From NCBI GenBank assembly GCA_903827955.1, contig CAIKKJ010000097.1, positions 1 to 34,725 on the forward strand: a stretch of 34,725 nucleotides of DNA, written 5' to 3'. Position 1 is the first letter of the stretch, and every line of letters starts with the position of its first letter. Shown here piece after piece: positions 16,616 to 25,294 of this stretch. The position numbers were made by a program, and so were the translations under genes. The stretch is from an uncultured Verrucomicrobia subdivision 3 bacterium (GTDB lineage Bacteria > Verrucomicrobiota > Verrucomicrobiia > Limisphaerales > UBA11358). Under the pieces are notes generated by a model. The model saw only the letters and a list, made by a program, of their open reading frames with translations, had not been told where the DNA came from and made no database searches.

Positions 16616-18112
16616 ATGAGCCAATTCCATCCGCATCCGCTGTTTCAGGACTACGTCCGCTCGGAGACGCGCCGGCAATTTTTCAAGCGCGGCGCGAGTT
16701 TGCTCGGCACGGCGGCGTTGGCATCGCTTGCGCCGAATTTGCTTTTTGCCGAAGAAAAAAAGAAGGCCGCCGCGCCGTCCATGCAGGACGTGATGAAAGC
16801 CATCGGCCCGCATTTTCCACCGACGGCCAAGCAGGTGATTTATCTGCACATGGTCGGCGGACCGTCGCAGATTGATTTGTTCGACTACAAGCCGAAGCTC
16901 GGCGCCCAGTTCGACAAAGATTTGCCGGACACCATCCGCATGGGCCAGCGCATCACGACGATGACGAGCGGGCAGAAACGTTTGCCGGTCGCGCCGACGA
17001 AATACAAGTTCGCGCAATACGGCAAGAACGGCATGTGGGTTTCCGAACTATTGCCATGGACGGCAAAGATGGTGGACGATTTATGCTTCGTGCGCTCGAT
17101 GAACACCGACGCCATCAACCACGAGCCGGCGATCACGTTCATGCAGACGGGCAATCAGGTCACGGGTAAGCCGTGTCTCGGCTCATGGGTTTCCTACGGT
17201 CTCGGCACGCTGAATCAAAATTTGCCGACGTTCGTGGTGCTGCTCGCTAAGTCGTCGAACACCGAGCAGCTGCAGGCTATCGGCAACCGCCTGTGGTCGG
17301 CGGGTTATTTGCCGGGCGAACACGCGGGCGTTTCGCTCCGCACGGCGGGAGACCCGATTTTGTTCATCAACAATCCGCAAGGTGTGGATGAAAAAATCCG
17401 GCGGCAAACGCTCGACGGTTTGAAGGCGCTGAACGAAATTAATTTCCGCACCGCGGGTGATCCGGAAACGCACACGCGCATTTCGCAATATGAACTCGCG
17501 TTTCGGATGCAGTCGAGCGTGCCGGAGCTGTCGGAAATTTCCGGCGAGCCGGAATCCACCTACCAGCTTTACGGCGCCGAGGCGAAAAAGCCCGGCACGT
17601 TTGCGAACACCGCAGTGCTCGCGCGGCGACTCGTGGAACGCGGCGTGCGCTTCGTGCAGATTTACCATAACAACTGGGACACACACTCAAACACGGGTGG
17701 CCGACTGCCATCGCAGTGCAAAGACATTGACCAAGCGTGCTACGGCCTCGTGCAAGATTTGAAGCAGCGCGGTCTGCTGGATTCCACGCTCATCGTGTGG
17801 GGCGGCGAATTCGGTCGCACGATATATTCACAGGGACAATTGACGAAGGACAATTACGGCCGCGACCATCATCCGCGTTGCTTCACGATGTGGATGGCCG
17901 GCGGCGGCATCAAGCCCGGTTTGGTGCATGGCGAGACGGATGATTATTCCTACAATATCGTCAAAGACCCCGTCCACGTTCACGATTTTCACGCGACCGC
18001 GTTGAAGTTGCTCGGCTTCGACCATTTGAAAATGACCTATCGCTTTCAGGGCCTGGATCAGCGGCTCACCGGCGTCGTGCCGGCGAATGTGGTTGACCAG
18101 TTGCTGGCTTGA
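16616..18112 (+). CDS. DUF1501 protein with Tat signal
   Basis: An exported protein of 498 residues, partner of the upstream PSD1 protein and 4 bases after its stop. The N-terminal region has a twin-arginine signal (ETRRQFFKRGASLLGTAALA, ending ALASLAPNLLFA), so it is exported folded. The DUF1501 domain is related to the alkaline phosphatase/sulfatase fold: YLHMVGGPSQIDLFDYKP at the start, YHNNWDTHSN in the middle, VWGGEFGRTIYSQG and DNYGRDHHPRCFTMWMAGGG near the end. The conserved Asp/His residues of these motifs suggest a metal site. The enzymatic activity of the family is unproven. Confidence 0.94.
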   Translation: MSQFHPHPLFQDYVRSETRRQFFKRGASLLGTAALASLAPNLLFAEEKKKAAAPSMQDVMKAIGPHFPPTAKQVIYLHMVGGPSQIDLFDYKPKLGAQFDKDLPDTIRMGQRITTMTSGQKRLPVAPTKYKFAQYGKNGMWVSELLPWTAKMVDDLCFVRSMNTDAINHEPAITFMQTGNQVTGKPCLGSWVSYGLGTLNQNLPTFVVLLAKSSNTEQLQAIGNRLWSAGYLPGEHAGVSLRTAGDPILFINNPQGVDEKIRRQTLDGLKALNEINFRTAGDPETHTRISQYELAFRMQSSVPELSEISGEPESTYQLYGAEAKKPGTFANTAVLARRLVERGVRFVQIYHNNWDTHSNTGGRLPSQCKDIDQACYGLVQDLKQRGLLDSTLIVWGGEFGRTIYSQGQLTKDNYGRDHHPRCFTMWMAGGGIKPGLVHGETDDYSYNIVKDPVHVHDFHATALKLLGFDHLKMTYRFQGLDQRLTGVVPANVVDQLLA

Positions 18113-18143
18113 ATCAAAATTCATCAAATCCTCGCGACCGCCT

Positions 18144-19184
18144 ATGAATAAAAAAAATCTCTCCCGCCGAAATTTTCTCAAGCGCACCGGCTTCGCCGCG
18201 GCCGCCCTCACCGCCGCGCCTTACGTCATCGCGCAAGACAAGAGTGGTAGCCGTCTGCCGGTCATTGGCAGCGGTGAACATCAATATGAAGTTATTCACG
18301 ACTGGGGCGAGCTGCCCGCCGGTCACGCTTACGGCAACACGCATGGCGTTGCGGTGGACGCGCAGGGGCTCATCCACATCAAGCACACCGTCGGCAAGGA
18401 CGCGAAGATTGACGACGCGGTGGTGGTGTTCGATGCCGATGGAAAATTTGTGCGTTCCTGGGGCAAGCAATACAAAGGTGGCGCGCACGGCCTGCATTTG
18501 AGCCAGGAAGGCGGCGAGGAATTTTTCTACCTGTGCGACCCGAAGCGCCATCTGTTCGCCAAGACTACGCTCGACGGAAAAGAAATTTGGCGCAAGTGGG
18601 CGCCGGAGCAGTGCGTTGGCTACACCAAGCCGGAAGAATTCAATCCGACGAACGTCGCTCTCGCGCCGAATGGAGATTTTTTTGTGGCTGATGGCTACGG
18701 CAAAAGTTTCATCCACCAATTTGACCGCGACGCAAAATACCTCCGCAGTTTCGGCGGCAAAGGCAGCGAGCCGGGGCAGGTGAGCTGCCCGCACGGATTG
18801 ATGGTGGACGAACGCGGCGCGGCGCCGATGCTCGTCGTGGCCGATCGTGGCAACAACCGGCTGCAAAATTTTTCACTCGCTGGCCAGCATATCGGCTTCG
18901 TAAAGGAAAATGTTATGGAGCCGTGCCATTTTCACACGCACGGAAAATTGATGGTCGTGCCCGACCTCCACGCGCGCGTGACGTTGCTGGATGAAAACTT
19001 CAAGCTTGTCGTCCAACTTGGCGAAGGTCCGGGCTACGCGGGCATCCGCACGCTGACGCGCGATCATTTTGTTCCCGGCCAGTTCGTTGCGCCGCACAGT
19101 GCGTATTTTGACCACGTTGGAAATATTTTTGTCGTCGAATGGGTCGAAGTTGGCCGTGTGACGAAGTTGCGCAAGCTGGCGTAA
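18144..19184 (+). CDS. Tat-exported NHL-repeat beta-propeller protein
   Basis: 346 residues, starting at ATG 18144 (31 bases after the DUF1501 stop) and probably in the same operon. The signal NLSRRNFLKRTGFAAAALTA is a textbook twin-arginine leader. The mature part is an NHL/6-bladed propeller with blades GNTHGVAVDAQGLIHIKHT, NPTNVALAPNGDFFVADGYG, CPHGLMVDERGAAPMLVVAD-RGNNRLQNF and PHSAYFDHVGNIFVVEW. The pattern resembles peptidyl-alpha-hydroxyglycine amidating lyase-like propellers, but the metal and catalytic residues of that enzyme cannot be confirmed by eye. A role as exported binding protein or lyase alongside the PSD1/DUF1501 pair is inference. Confidence 0.88.
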   Translation: MNKKNLSRRNFLKRTGFAAAALTAAPYVIAQDKSGSRLPVIGSGEHQYEVIHDWGELPAGHAYGNTHGVAVDAQGLIHIKHTVGKDAKIDDAVVVFDADGKFVRSWGKQYKGGAHGLHLSQEGGEEFFYLCDPKRHLFAKTTLDGKEIWRKWAPEQCVGYTKPEEFNPTNVALAPNGDFFVADGYGKSFIHQFDRDAKYLRSFGGKGSEPGQVSCPHGLMVDERGAAPMLVVADRGNNRLQNFSLAGQHIGFVKENVMEPCHFHTHGKLMVVPDLHARVTLLDENFKLVVQLGEGPGYAGIRTLTRDHFVPGQFVAPHSAYFDHVGNIFVVEWVEVGRVTKLRKLA

Positions 19185-19258
19185 GGAGAAAACAGAACCA
19201 GGCCAGTCTCTAGCACGGGCTACTACGTCTAGTGAGAACAAGTGAACACTTCGCCAGA

Positions 19259-19430
19259 CTAATTTTGGTTGAGCTGATAGAACTGTGCGGCCTCGATGGC
19301 GGACAAGGTCACGAAGTTGAATCCTGTGGCGGTCGTGACGGGCGCGTTAACAGCGGTCCAATGCGGGTGCAATAAATCGGCGGTGGCCTGCAGTTGATTG
19401 GTGAAGCCGGACGGCCAGGAGATTTGCACC
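19259..19430 (-). pseudogene. C-terminal remnant of a secreted Verrucomicrobial protein
   Basis: On the minus strand about 57 codons read [19 protein letters not shown], then HPHWTAVNAPV, then FVTLSAIEAAQFYQLNQN and a TAG stop. This is the C-terminal tail ('ISWP..LQSSTNL..W..V..P...VTL.....FFRL') found on many large secreted Verrucomicrobial proteins. Everything before it is missing. Upstream of about 19430 the strand carries an unrelated DUF1348 fragment in the opposite direction. No start codon serves this tail. Confidence 0.65.
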
Positions 19431-19435
19431 TTGGA

Positions 19436-19645
19436 CTGGATTATCGCCTTAAGAAGACGTTGTGGTCGTTCACAGGCAATCGCATCGCCGTGCGTTTCGA
19501 ATATGAATTTTACGACGACGCAGGGCAATGGTTTCGCGCCTATGGCAACGAGAACTGGGAATTCGACGAACTGGGCTACATGAAATTCCGCTACGCCAGC
19601 ATCAATGACCTACCCATCAATGAAGTTTACCGTAAGTTTCGCTGA
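19436..19645 (+). pseudogene. DUF1348 (NTF2-like) gene fragment
   Basis: About 69 codons match the C-terminal half of the DUF1348 family of small NTF2-fold proteins: [20 protein letters not shown], then [29 protein letters not shown] and [15 protein letters not shown]. Family members are about 150 residues long. Here the first half is absent, and the end stops at RKFR, before the usual PLGRRPDDHP tail. The fragment begins within a few bases of the minus-strand remnant at 19430. It is almost certainly non-functional. Confidence 0.75.
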
Positions 19646-19940
19646 GACCGAACTGCTGACAGTGGTAATAAATTGCAGGCGGTGGAATGGTGGGTAAGAG
19701 GTAATTTAATGGTGGTGACGAATAAGTTTTTTTAGCCAATATTTTCAGGGTAAATTCTTCAAAATACAGAAAAGATTCAATGGCTTTGTGATGTGTGCAG
19801 TAAACTAACCTGATTTCTTTTCGCTTCAAATCCATGAATCTGCTGGGGCGAGTTTTTATTTTCGGTTAAGACAGTTTTACAATGGTGCCAGAAATGATTT
19901 TGATATGGCAGAAAGTTGAGTCACGTCAGGCAGATGTGAT
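19646..19940. other. AT-richer intergenic stretch, no gene seen
   Basis: 295 bases, visibly lower in GC than the rest (runs such as taagtttttttagcc and gagtttttattttc). Open frames here are short and resemble nothing. It separates the DUF1348 fragment from the end of the hybrid kinase gene. The T-rich run near 19728-19736 is not preceded by a clear stem. Confidence 0.4.
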
Positions 19941-22034
19941 TTACTTTTTGCGATCCAGGCATTGCCGGACGAGTTGCGCCATCTTGCCGATGGAATAGGG
20001 CTTGGGCATGAAGTTGTGGCCTTCCATCAGCGAAACATCCTTGCCGGCCATGTCCGGACTGTAGCCGCTGGTAAAGATGACTTTCAACCCGGGCTTGAGT
20101 GCGAGCAGGCGTTCGGCGAGTTCGCCGCCGAGGATGCCCTCGGGCATGATGAGGTCAGTCACGAGCAGATCCACTTCGTGGCCGACGTTTTTCCAGACTT
20201 CCAACGCATGACGGCCGGAGCGGGCGTCGTGAATCCTGTAGCCTTGCATCTCCAGCGCCACCGCCAGCATCTCGCGCAAGGGCGCTTCATCCTCGACCAC
20301 CAAAATGGTTTCGGTGCCGCGTGGAAGCAGGTTGTCATCACCGGGGAAATTTTTTTGAGCCGGTTTCACGCTGGTGGGGAAATACAGGCGGAAGGTGGTG
20401 CCCGCGCCGGGCTGGCTTTCAACTTCAAGCCAGCCCTGATGCTGGCGAATGATGCTCAAGACGGTGGCCAGTCCAAGCCCGGTGCCTTTGCCGGGTTCCT
20501 TGGTAGTAAAGAACGGCTCGAAGATGCGCGCTAGAATTTTTGCGTCCATGCCGCAGCCGGTGTCGGAAAATTTCAGGCAGACAAACTGACCCTGACGCGC
20601 TTCGGGATCCCATTGCGTGGGCGGGCGGTTTACGTCGGCCAGTTCGGTGGCGATGCGGATTTTGCCGCCGTTGGGCATGGCGTCGCGGGCGTTGACAGTG
20701 AGGTTCATCACAATCTGTTCAACCATGCTGTCGTCGGCCTTGATGGCGGGCAGGTCGGGCGCGGGTTGGAAATCCAGTTCGACGTGCTCGCCGGTGAGGC
20801 GGCCGGTCATGGAGAGCGAATTGCCCAGCGTCTCGTTCAAGTCAATGTCACGGAACTGAGTGACCTGCTTGCGGCTGAACATAAGCAACTGCCGGATGAG
20901 CGTGGCGGCGCGCGTGGAAGCGACGAGCACTTGGCTGATGGATCTTCCGGAAGGGTCGTCGGGACTGGAGCGCATTTGAATCAACCCGGCGTGGCCCTGG
21001 ATGACGGTGAGGATGTTGTTAAAATCGTGCGCGACGCCAGCGGCGAGTTGGCCGATGCTTTCCATCTTTTGTGACTGGAGGAGCTGACGTTCGAGCAGCA
21101 ACCGTTCCGAAATATCCTGGGCCAGCATGAGCAAGTGTGGCCGACCGCCGAGCGACATGGGAATCAACGAGACGAGCACATCGCGCACGTCGCCGGACTG
21201 GCTGCGGATCCGCGCGGCCTCCTCGCGGACTTCCTCGTTGCGGGCCACGCGTTCAAACCACGCTTCCACCCGCTCGGGCTGTTCCCAGCGCAGGAAATCA
21301 TCCGAGGGATTGCCAATCAACTGCGCGGTGGTGCAGCCGATGAGCCGGGCGAACGGCTCGTTCACATCCACGAACCGGCCGTCTTCCTGAGATTTGATGG
21401 CGCTGGGAATCGGGCTGGAGTGGAACGCCTTGTTCAGCCGCTCCTCGGTGGCGGCGAGCAGCGTGTTGCTGCGCGAAAGGTCGGCCGTGCGGCGCTCGAC
21501 CATGACTTCCAATTCGGCGAGCTTGTAATTGGCCTGCACATTGAGCAGCCATTTCTTGGTGAGCGCGTGCGCGAGCTGCCGCACCTCGACATTATCGAAC
21601 GGTTTTTTCAGCACGAGCAGGTTGTCGGGTTGGCCGACTTGCAGGCGCAGTTCCTCCCACGAATAATCCGAGTAGGCCGTGCAGACAACAATTTGAAGCT
21701 CGGGGAAAATTTCCCAGATGCGCGCAATGGTCTCCACACCGTCCCAGCCTGGAGGCATCCGCACATCCACAAAGGCCATAGCATAGGGCCGGCCCTCGGC
21801 CAGAGATTGTTTCACCTTCTCAAAACCCTCCTGGCCCTGATAGGCCGAATCCAGCTCAAAGCTCAACGCATCGGGCGCGGGCAAGGGATCTTCAAACAAC
21901 GTCACCTCCAAGCCGCGTAGCCTGACATCTTGCACACTGGGCGGCGCGAGGATTTTGCGGAAGTCATCAAGGATGGAGGGGTTGTCATCAATGATGAGAA
22001 TCCGGTGATTAGGTTTGAACTCGTCCGGTTTCAT
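19941..22034 (-). CDS. Hybrid sensor histidine kinase/response regulator (REC-PAS-HisKA-HATPase-REC)
   Basis: A soluble signalling protein of 697 residues. The N-terminal receiver domain has [11 protein letters not shown] and phosphoacceptor Asp90 ([10 protein letters not shown]). A coiled coil ([19 protein letters not shown]) links it to a PAS domain (about 200-310). The kinase core has [19 protein letters not shown] (His336), N box [15 protein letters not shown], and G boxes [10 protein letters not shown] and [12 protein letters not shown] second receiver follows, with [13 protein letters not shown] and Asp627 ([10 protein letters not shown]). With no transmembrane segment, it is probably fed by the neighbouring membrane kinase. 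Its ATG overlaps the stop of that upstream gene (ATGA at 22031-22034), indicating coupling. No output domain is present, so a separate effector must receive the phosphate. Confidence 0.93.
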   Translation of the reverse strand: MKPDEFKPNHRILIIDDNPSILDDFRKILAPPSVQDVRLRGLEVTLFEDPLPAPDALSFELDSAYQGQEGFEKVKQSLAEGRPYAMAFVDVRMPPGWDGVETIARIWEIFPELQIVVCTAYSDYSWEELRLQVGQPDNLLVLKKPFDNVEVRQLAHALTKKWLLNVQANYKLAELEVMVERRTADLSRSNTLLAATEERLNKAFHSSPIPSAIKSQEDGRFVDVNEPFARLIGCTTAQLIGNPSDDFLRWEQPERVEAWFERVARNEEVREEAARIRSQSGDVRDVLVSLIPMSLGGRPHLLMLAQDISERLLLERQLLQSQKMESIGQLAAGVAHDFNNILTVIQGHAGLIQMRSSPDDPSGRSISQVLVASTRAATLIRQLLMFSRKQVTQFRDIDLNETLGNSLSMTGRLTGEHVELDFQPAPDLPAIKADDSMVEQIVMNLTVNARDAMPNGGKIRIATELADVNRPPTQWDPEARQGQFVCLKFSDTGCGMDAKILARIFEPFFTTKEPGKGTGLGLATVLSIIRQHQGWLEVESQPGAGTTFRLYFPTSVKPAQKNFPGDDNLLPRGTETILVVEDEAPLREMLAVALEMQGYRIHDARSGRHALEVWKNVGHEVDLLVTDLIMPEGILGGELAERLLALKPGLKVIFTSGYSPDMAGKDVSLMEGHNFMPKPYSIGKMAQLVRQCLDRKK

Positions 22035-24016
22035 GAATTTGATGGCGCGTTGGCTGCAGGGTCGGATTGATGGTCGCGGGCCACGGGAAGTTCCAGCGTG
22101 AACGTCGCGCCGCGGCCCGGCCCGTCGCTCTGGGCCATGAGGTTGCCGCCCATCTCCTGCGCGGCGTTGGCGCAGCTGTGGAGCCCGAAACCGTGGCCAT
22201 CTTTTTTCGTCGTGAAACCGTGGTTGAAAATTTTGACGAGATTTTCCTGCGGGATGCCGATGCCGGTGTCACTGATGGTGATCTTCACCCGGACCGGGCC
22301 AGCGGGCGCGACCTGGATCGTGAGACGGCGCTCGTTCTCCGGTTGCGAGTCAATCGCGTATTTGGCGTTGCTGATGAGGTTGATGAGGATTTGCAGCGCC
22401 TTGTGGCGGTCGGCAAAAATGGTGGGCGTGGCCGGGTCAAAGTTTCGCACCACATTGATGCGATGGCGCTCAAAGGCGGCGGCGTTGATGCGCAACGAAT
22501 CCTCCACCAGCGCGGCTATGGGCAAATTTTCATACGCGCCGGCGACCTTGGCGAAATTCTGCTGCATCGCCACGATCTCCTTGATGTGCTCGATGTTTTT
22601 GCCGACGGATTCCATCTCTGCGAGCAGTGCGGCTTGTTCCTCCGTGAGATGTTTTGCTACGGCGATGAGGTATTCCGGCAGAAGTTTGCCCTTCGGATCG
22701 TTAGTGAGAAATTCACCGAGTCGTCCCTTTTGCGCCTCCAGCATGGCGGTGGCGCGTTGGAGATTGGTGGCCTTGGATTGTTTTAAACGGTCGCCGACAA
22801 GCGTGGCGGAGACGCTCACGCTGTTCAGCACGTTGCCGACATTGTGGAGCACGCCCGTGGCTACCTCAGCCATGCCGGCCTGACGCGAAGTGTCGCGCAA
22901 GCGACGGTTCAGCCGCTCCAGTTCGTCCGCGGCCAGTTTCTGTTCGGTGAAATCGAGGAAGATGCCGCGCATGGCGGAGGCTTTGCCTTGTTCCGCCATC
23001 ACCGAGCCGCTCTCGCGGATCCAGACCACGCGGTCATCTGCGGCGACCATGCGGTATTCACAGGTGTAAGGTTTGCCGGCTTGGGCATATTCACGGCGCA
23101 ACGCCACCATGCGCGCCTGATCCTCGGGATGCAAATGTGCCTCCCAGAAACCAGGATTGACAATCCATTCGTCCGGCGAGAAACCCAGGATGCTCGAACA
23201 CTGCCGGCTCACGAACGAAAAGCGTAATGTTTCCGGATCGCACGTCCACACAATGCCGTCAATGGAATTGATCAGCACCTGCATCCGCTTTTGCGAAAGG
23301 CCGAGCGCGGCGTCCTGCTCCTGGATGCGGCCAAGCATTTCGTTGAACGACTCCGTCAACTGGCCGAGTTCATCGCCGCGACTTTCCACCTCGGCGCGCA
23401 GGGCGTAATTTTTTTCCTGACCAATTTTCTGCGCGGTCTGCGCCAGGTGCAACACGGGGTCGGTGATGACCCGCTGAAACCGGCCGGAGAGATAAACCGC
23501 GAGCGTGACTGACACCGTCAGGATGCCCAGCACCACGCCGGTGTAGATTCCCAACAGGTTCAGAAAGGTGCGCTTAAAGTTAGCGCGGAGCAGGAGCGTG
23601 CCCACATTTTTTTTATCCAGAACCACCGGATGGGTGATCAGCAAATCCGCGCCGGAAAATTTTGCGCCGGCTCCCGGCGGAAACTGCGCGAGTGCCGCCG
23701 CGTCTTCGGCGATGCCAAATTTTGCGAACGTCGAGCCGTCGGTGGCCAGCAGGGTGGCGGACTCGACGGTCGGCACATCCTTGAGCGAGCCGAGGACTTC
23801 GTTGCCGCCGCCAACGTCCTTAAAGGCCAGCGCAGCCGTGCTGTTGTTGGCGATCACCGCCGTGAGCGTCTCGGTGTCGGTCTGGAAACTGGCGCGGAAG
23901 TTCACCACCTGGAACGTGAATAGTCCGGCGATGGCCACCAGCAGAATGCTGCCGACGATGACGAACGTCATCCGGGTCATTTTCTTCTGCATGGGCAGGT
24001 CGCGGAAAGGTTTCAT
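22031..24016 (-). CDS. Membrane sensor histidine kinase with HAMP and PAS domains
   Basis: 661 residues; the start is ATG 24016 (MKPFRDLPMQKKMTRMTFVI), which overlaps the stop of the YfiR-like gene (ATGA). Transmembrane helix 1 (VIVGSILLVAIAGLFTFQVV) and helix 2 near residues 160-185 (IYTGVVLGILTVSVTLAVYL) bracket a periplasmic sensor of the CHASE8/'NSTAALAFKD' kind. HAMP, a coiled coil and a PAS/PAC domain (WTCDPETLRFSFVSRQC ... CEYRMVAADDRVVWIRE) follow. The phosphoacceptor region is the variant MAEVATGVLHNVGNVLNSV (His391) rather than the usual HDFNN. The HATPase has NLISNAKYAID, DTGIGIP and HGFGLHSCANAA. The order YfiR - membrane kinase - hybrid kinase suggests YfiR acts on the periplasmic sensor (inference). 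Confidence 0.92.
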   Translation of the reverse strand: MKPFRDLPMQKKMTRMTFVIVGSILLVAIAGLFTFQVVNFRASFQTDTETLTAVIANNSTAALAFKDVGGGNEVLGSLKDVPTVESATLLATDGSTFAKFGIAEDAAALAQFPPGAGAKFSGADLLITHPVVLDKKNVGTLLLRANFKRTFLNLLGIYTGVVLGILTVSVTLAVYLSGRFQRVITDPVLHLAQTAQKIGQEKNYALRAEVESRGDELGQLTESFNEMLGRIQEQDAALGLSQKRMQVLINSIDGIVWTCDPETLRFSFVSRQCSSILGFSPDEWIVNPGFWEAHLHPEDQARMVALRREYAQAGKPYTCEYRMVAADDRVVWIRESGSVMAEQGKASAMRGIFLDFTEQKLAADELERLNRRLRDTSRQAGMAEVATGVLHNVGNVLNSVSVSATLVGDRLKQSKATNLQRATAMLEAQKGRLGEFLTNDPKGKLLPEYLIAVAKHLTEEQAALLAEMESVGKNIEHIKEIVAMQQNFAKVAGAYENLPIAALVEDSLRINAAAFERHRINVVRNFDPATPTIFADRHKALQILINLISNAKYAIDSQPENERRLTIQVAPAGPVRVKITISDTGIGIPQENLVKIFNHGFTTKKDGHGFGLHSCANAAQEMGGNLMAQSDGPGRGATFTLELPVARDHQSDPAANAPSNS

Positions 24017-24430
24017 GGTGTGCTGCCTTTCACGACGCGCGCAATTTTCAAAAGCTTGGCACTGATTTGCAGGCCGCACTGATCGGCGGCGGTCTGGTTA
24101 ATTTCGAATTTCACTTTTTCCTCCACAAGCACAAAGTTGACCATTCCGCCCAAGTCGGTGAACCCGTCCGAGTCGGCCACGGTCAAAACCGGCGTGCCCT
24201 TGAGTTGCCGGAGCAGTGTGGGCATCTGGTTTTTCGCGCTGCGGCTGATGAACAACACTTGGCAGCCCGCCAAATCTTCGCCGACATTCAGCCGGCGGAC
24301 AACGAGCGGTCGGCTCTGCACGACCTCGCCCTTCACCAGCGCGTCCAGTTTTTTATCAAACGGATCTTCGCCCACGATGCCGATGACAATCGGCGCGTCG
24401 GGCGAGGCGAAGACATTGGTCGGCCAACCG
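24013..24430 (-). pseudogene. YfiR/DUF4154 family periplasmic regulator, 5' truncated
   Basis: The family pattern is clear over about 137 codons: WPTNVFASPDAPIVIGIVGE, then LDALVKGEVVQSRPLVVRRL, CQVLFISRSAKNQMP, GTPVLTVADSDGFTDLGGMV, and NFVLVEEKVKFEINQTAAD to the end. YfiR proteins are periplasmic repressors of membrane signalling enzymes. They have a signal peptide and about 35 residues (xxFLYNFAKFVEWP) before this point. Here the match stops at the Trp (codon 24424-24426), and the preceding sequence belongs to a PEP carboxylase gene on the other strand. In-frame ATG 24459 exists but would give no signal peptide, so the product could not be exported normally. The stop overlaps the next start (ATGA). 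Confidence 0.75.
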
Positions 24431-24442
24431 CACGCGGCGCAC

Positions 24443-25291
24443 GGCGGACGCCTGCGCATCACTGAACAGGGTGAAGTCATTTCGCTGAAATATTCCAATC
24501 CCGTCATCGCGCAAAGAAATTTGGAGCAGCTTACGTCGGCCGTCATTGCCGTGCAATGTCTGCCGGAAACGGAAACCGCGGAATTGCCGAAGTGGGAGGC
24601 ACACGCCGACCGGCTCGCGAAAATTTCCTTCGCGCATTACCAAAAGCTCGTCTACGGAACGCCGGAGTTCGCAGAATATTTCTGGCAAGCCACGCCGATT
24701 GATTTGATCGAACACTTGCGGCTTGGTTCGCGTCCGTCGCGCCGTGCGGCCACGGCGGACATCCGGCAGTTGCGCGCGATTCCGTGGGTGTTTTCGTGGA
24801 CGCAATCGCGGCATCTGATTTCCGCGTGGTATGGCGTCGGTTCGGCGTTGAAGGATTTTGTCGAACAGACCCCTGACGGTCTGGAACAACTTCGCAAGAT
24901 GTATCGCCGTTGGCCGTTTTTCCGGGCGCTGCTGGACAATGCCGAAGTGTCGCTCGCCAAAACCGAACTCAGCATCGCGCGCCAATATGCGGCGCTCGTC
25001 CAATCCGCCGAGGTGCGCAAAAAAATCTTTGGCCTGATTGAAGATGAATACGCGCGCTCGGTTGAGATGGTTTTATCCATCAACGAGCGCAAGGAACTTC
25101 TGGAAAATCAGCCGACACTCGCGCAATCCATTCGACTGCGGAATCCGTATATTGATCCGCTGAACTATTTGCAGATTCGTTTTATTTCCATTTGGCGCAA
25201 GGCGAGCGAGGCACAACGAACGGAGCAATTGCGCCGCCTGCTCGCGCTCACCGTCAAGGGCGTGGCTTCGGGGATGAAGAGCACGGGGTGA
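24443..25291 (+). pseudogene. ppc: Phosphoenolpyruvate carboxylase, C-terminal third only
   Basis: About 282 codons match the C-terminal part of PEP carboxylase: GGRLRITEQGEVISLKYSNP, then HYQKLVYGTPEFAEYFWQAT, IEHLRLGSRPSRR, RAIPWVFSWTQSRHLISAWY, MYRRWPFFRALLDNAEVSLA, SIRLRNPYIDPLNYLQ, and the normal end KSTG. Full enzymes are about 880-930 residues. The first 600, including the catalytic His and much of the active site, are gone. The sequence breaks off at 24427-24442, where the YfiR fragment begins on the other strand. No bacterial start makes sense: the upstream open frame is antisense to YfiR. The remaining frame is intact, so the loss is recent or is an assembly join. Confidence 0.88.
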
Positions 25292-25294
25292 AAC

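Noticed and set aside
24137..24442. Plus-strand frame in front of the PEP carboxylase fragment
   Set aside because: It is antisense to the YfiR coding sequence and has no similarity to PEP carboxylase; it is open by chance.
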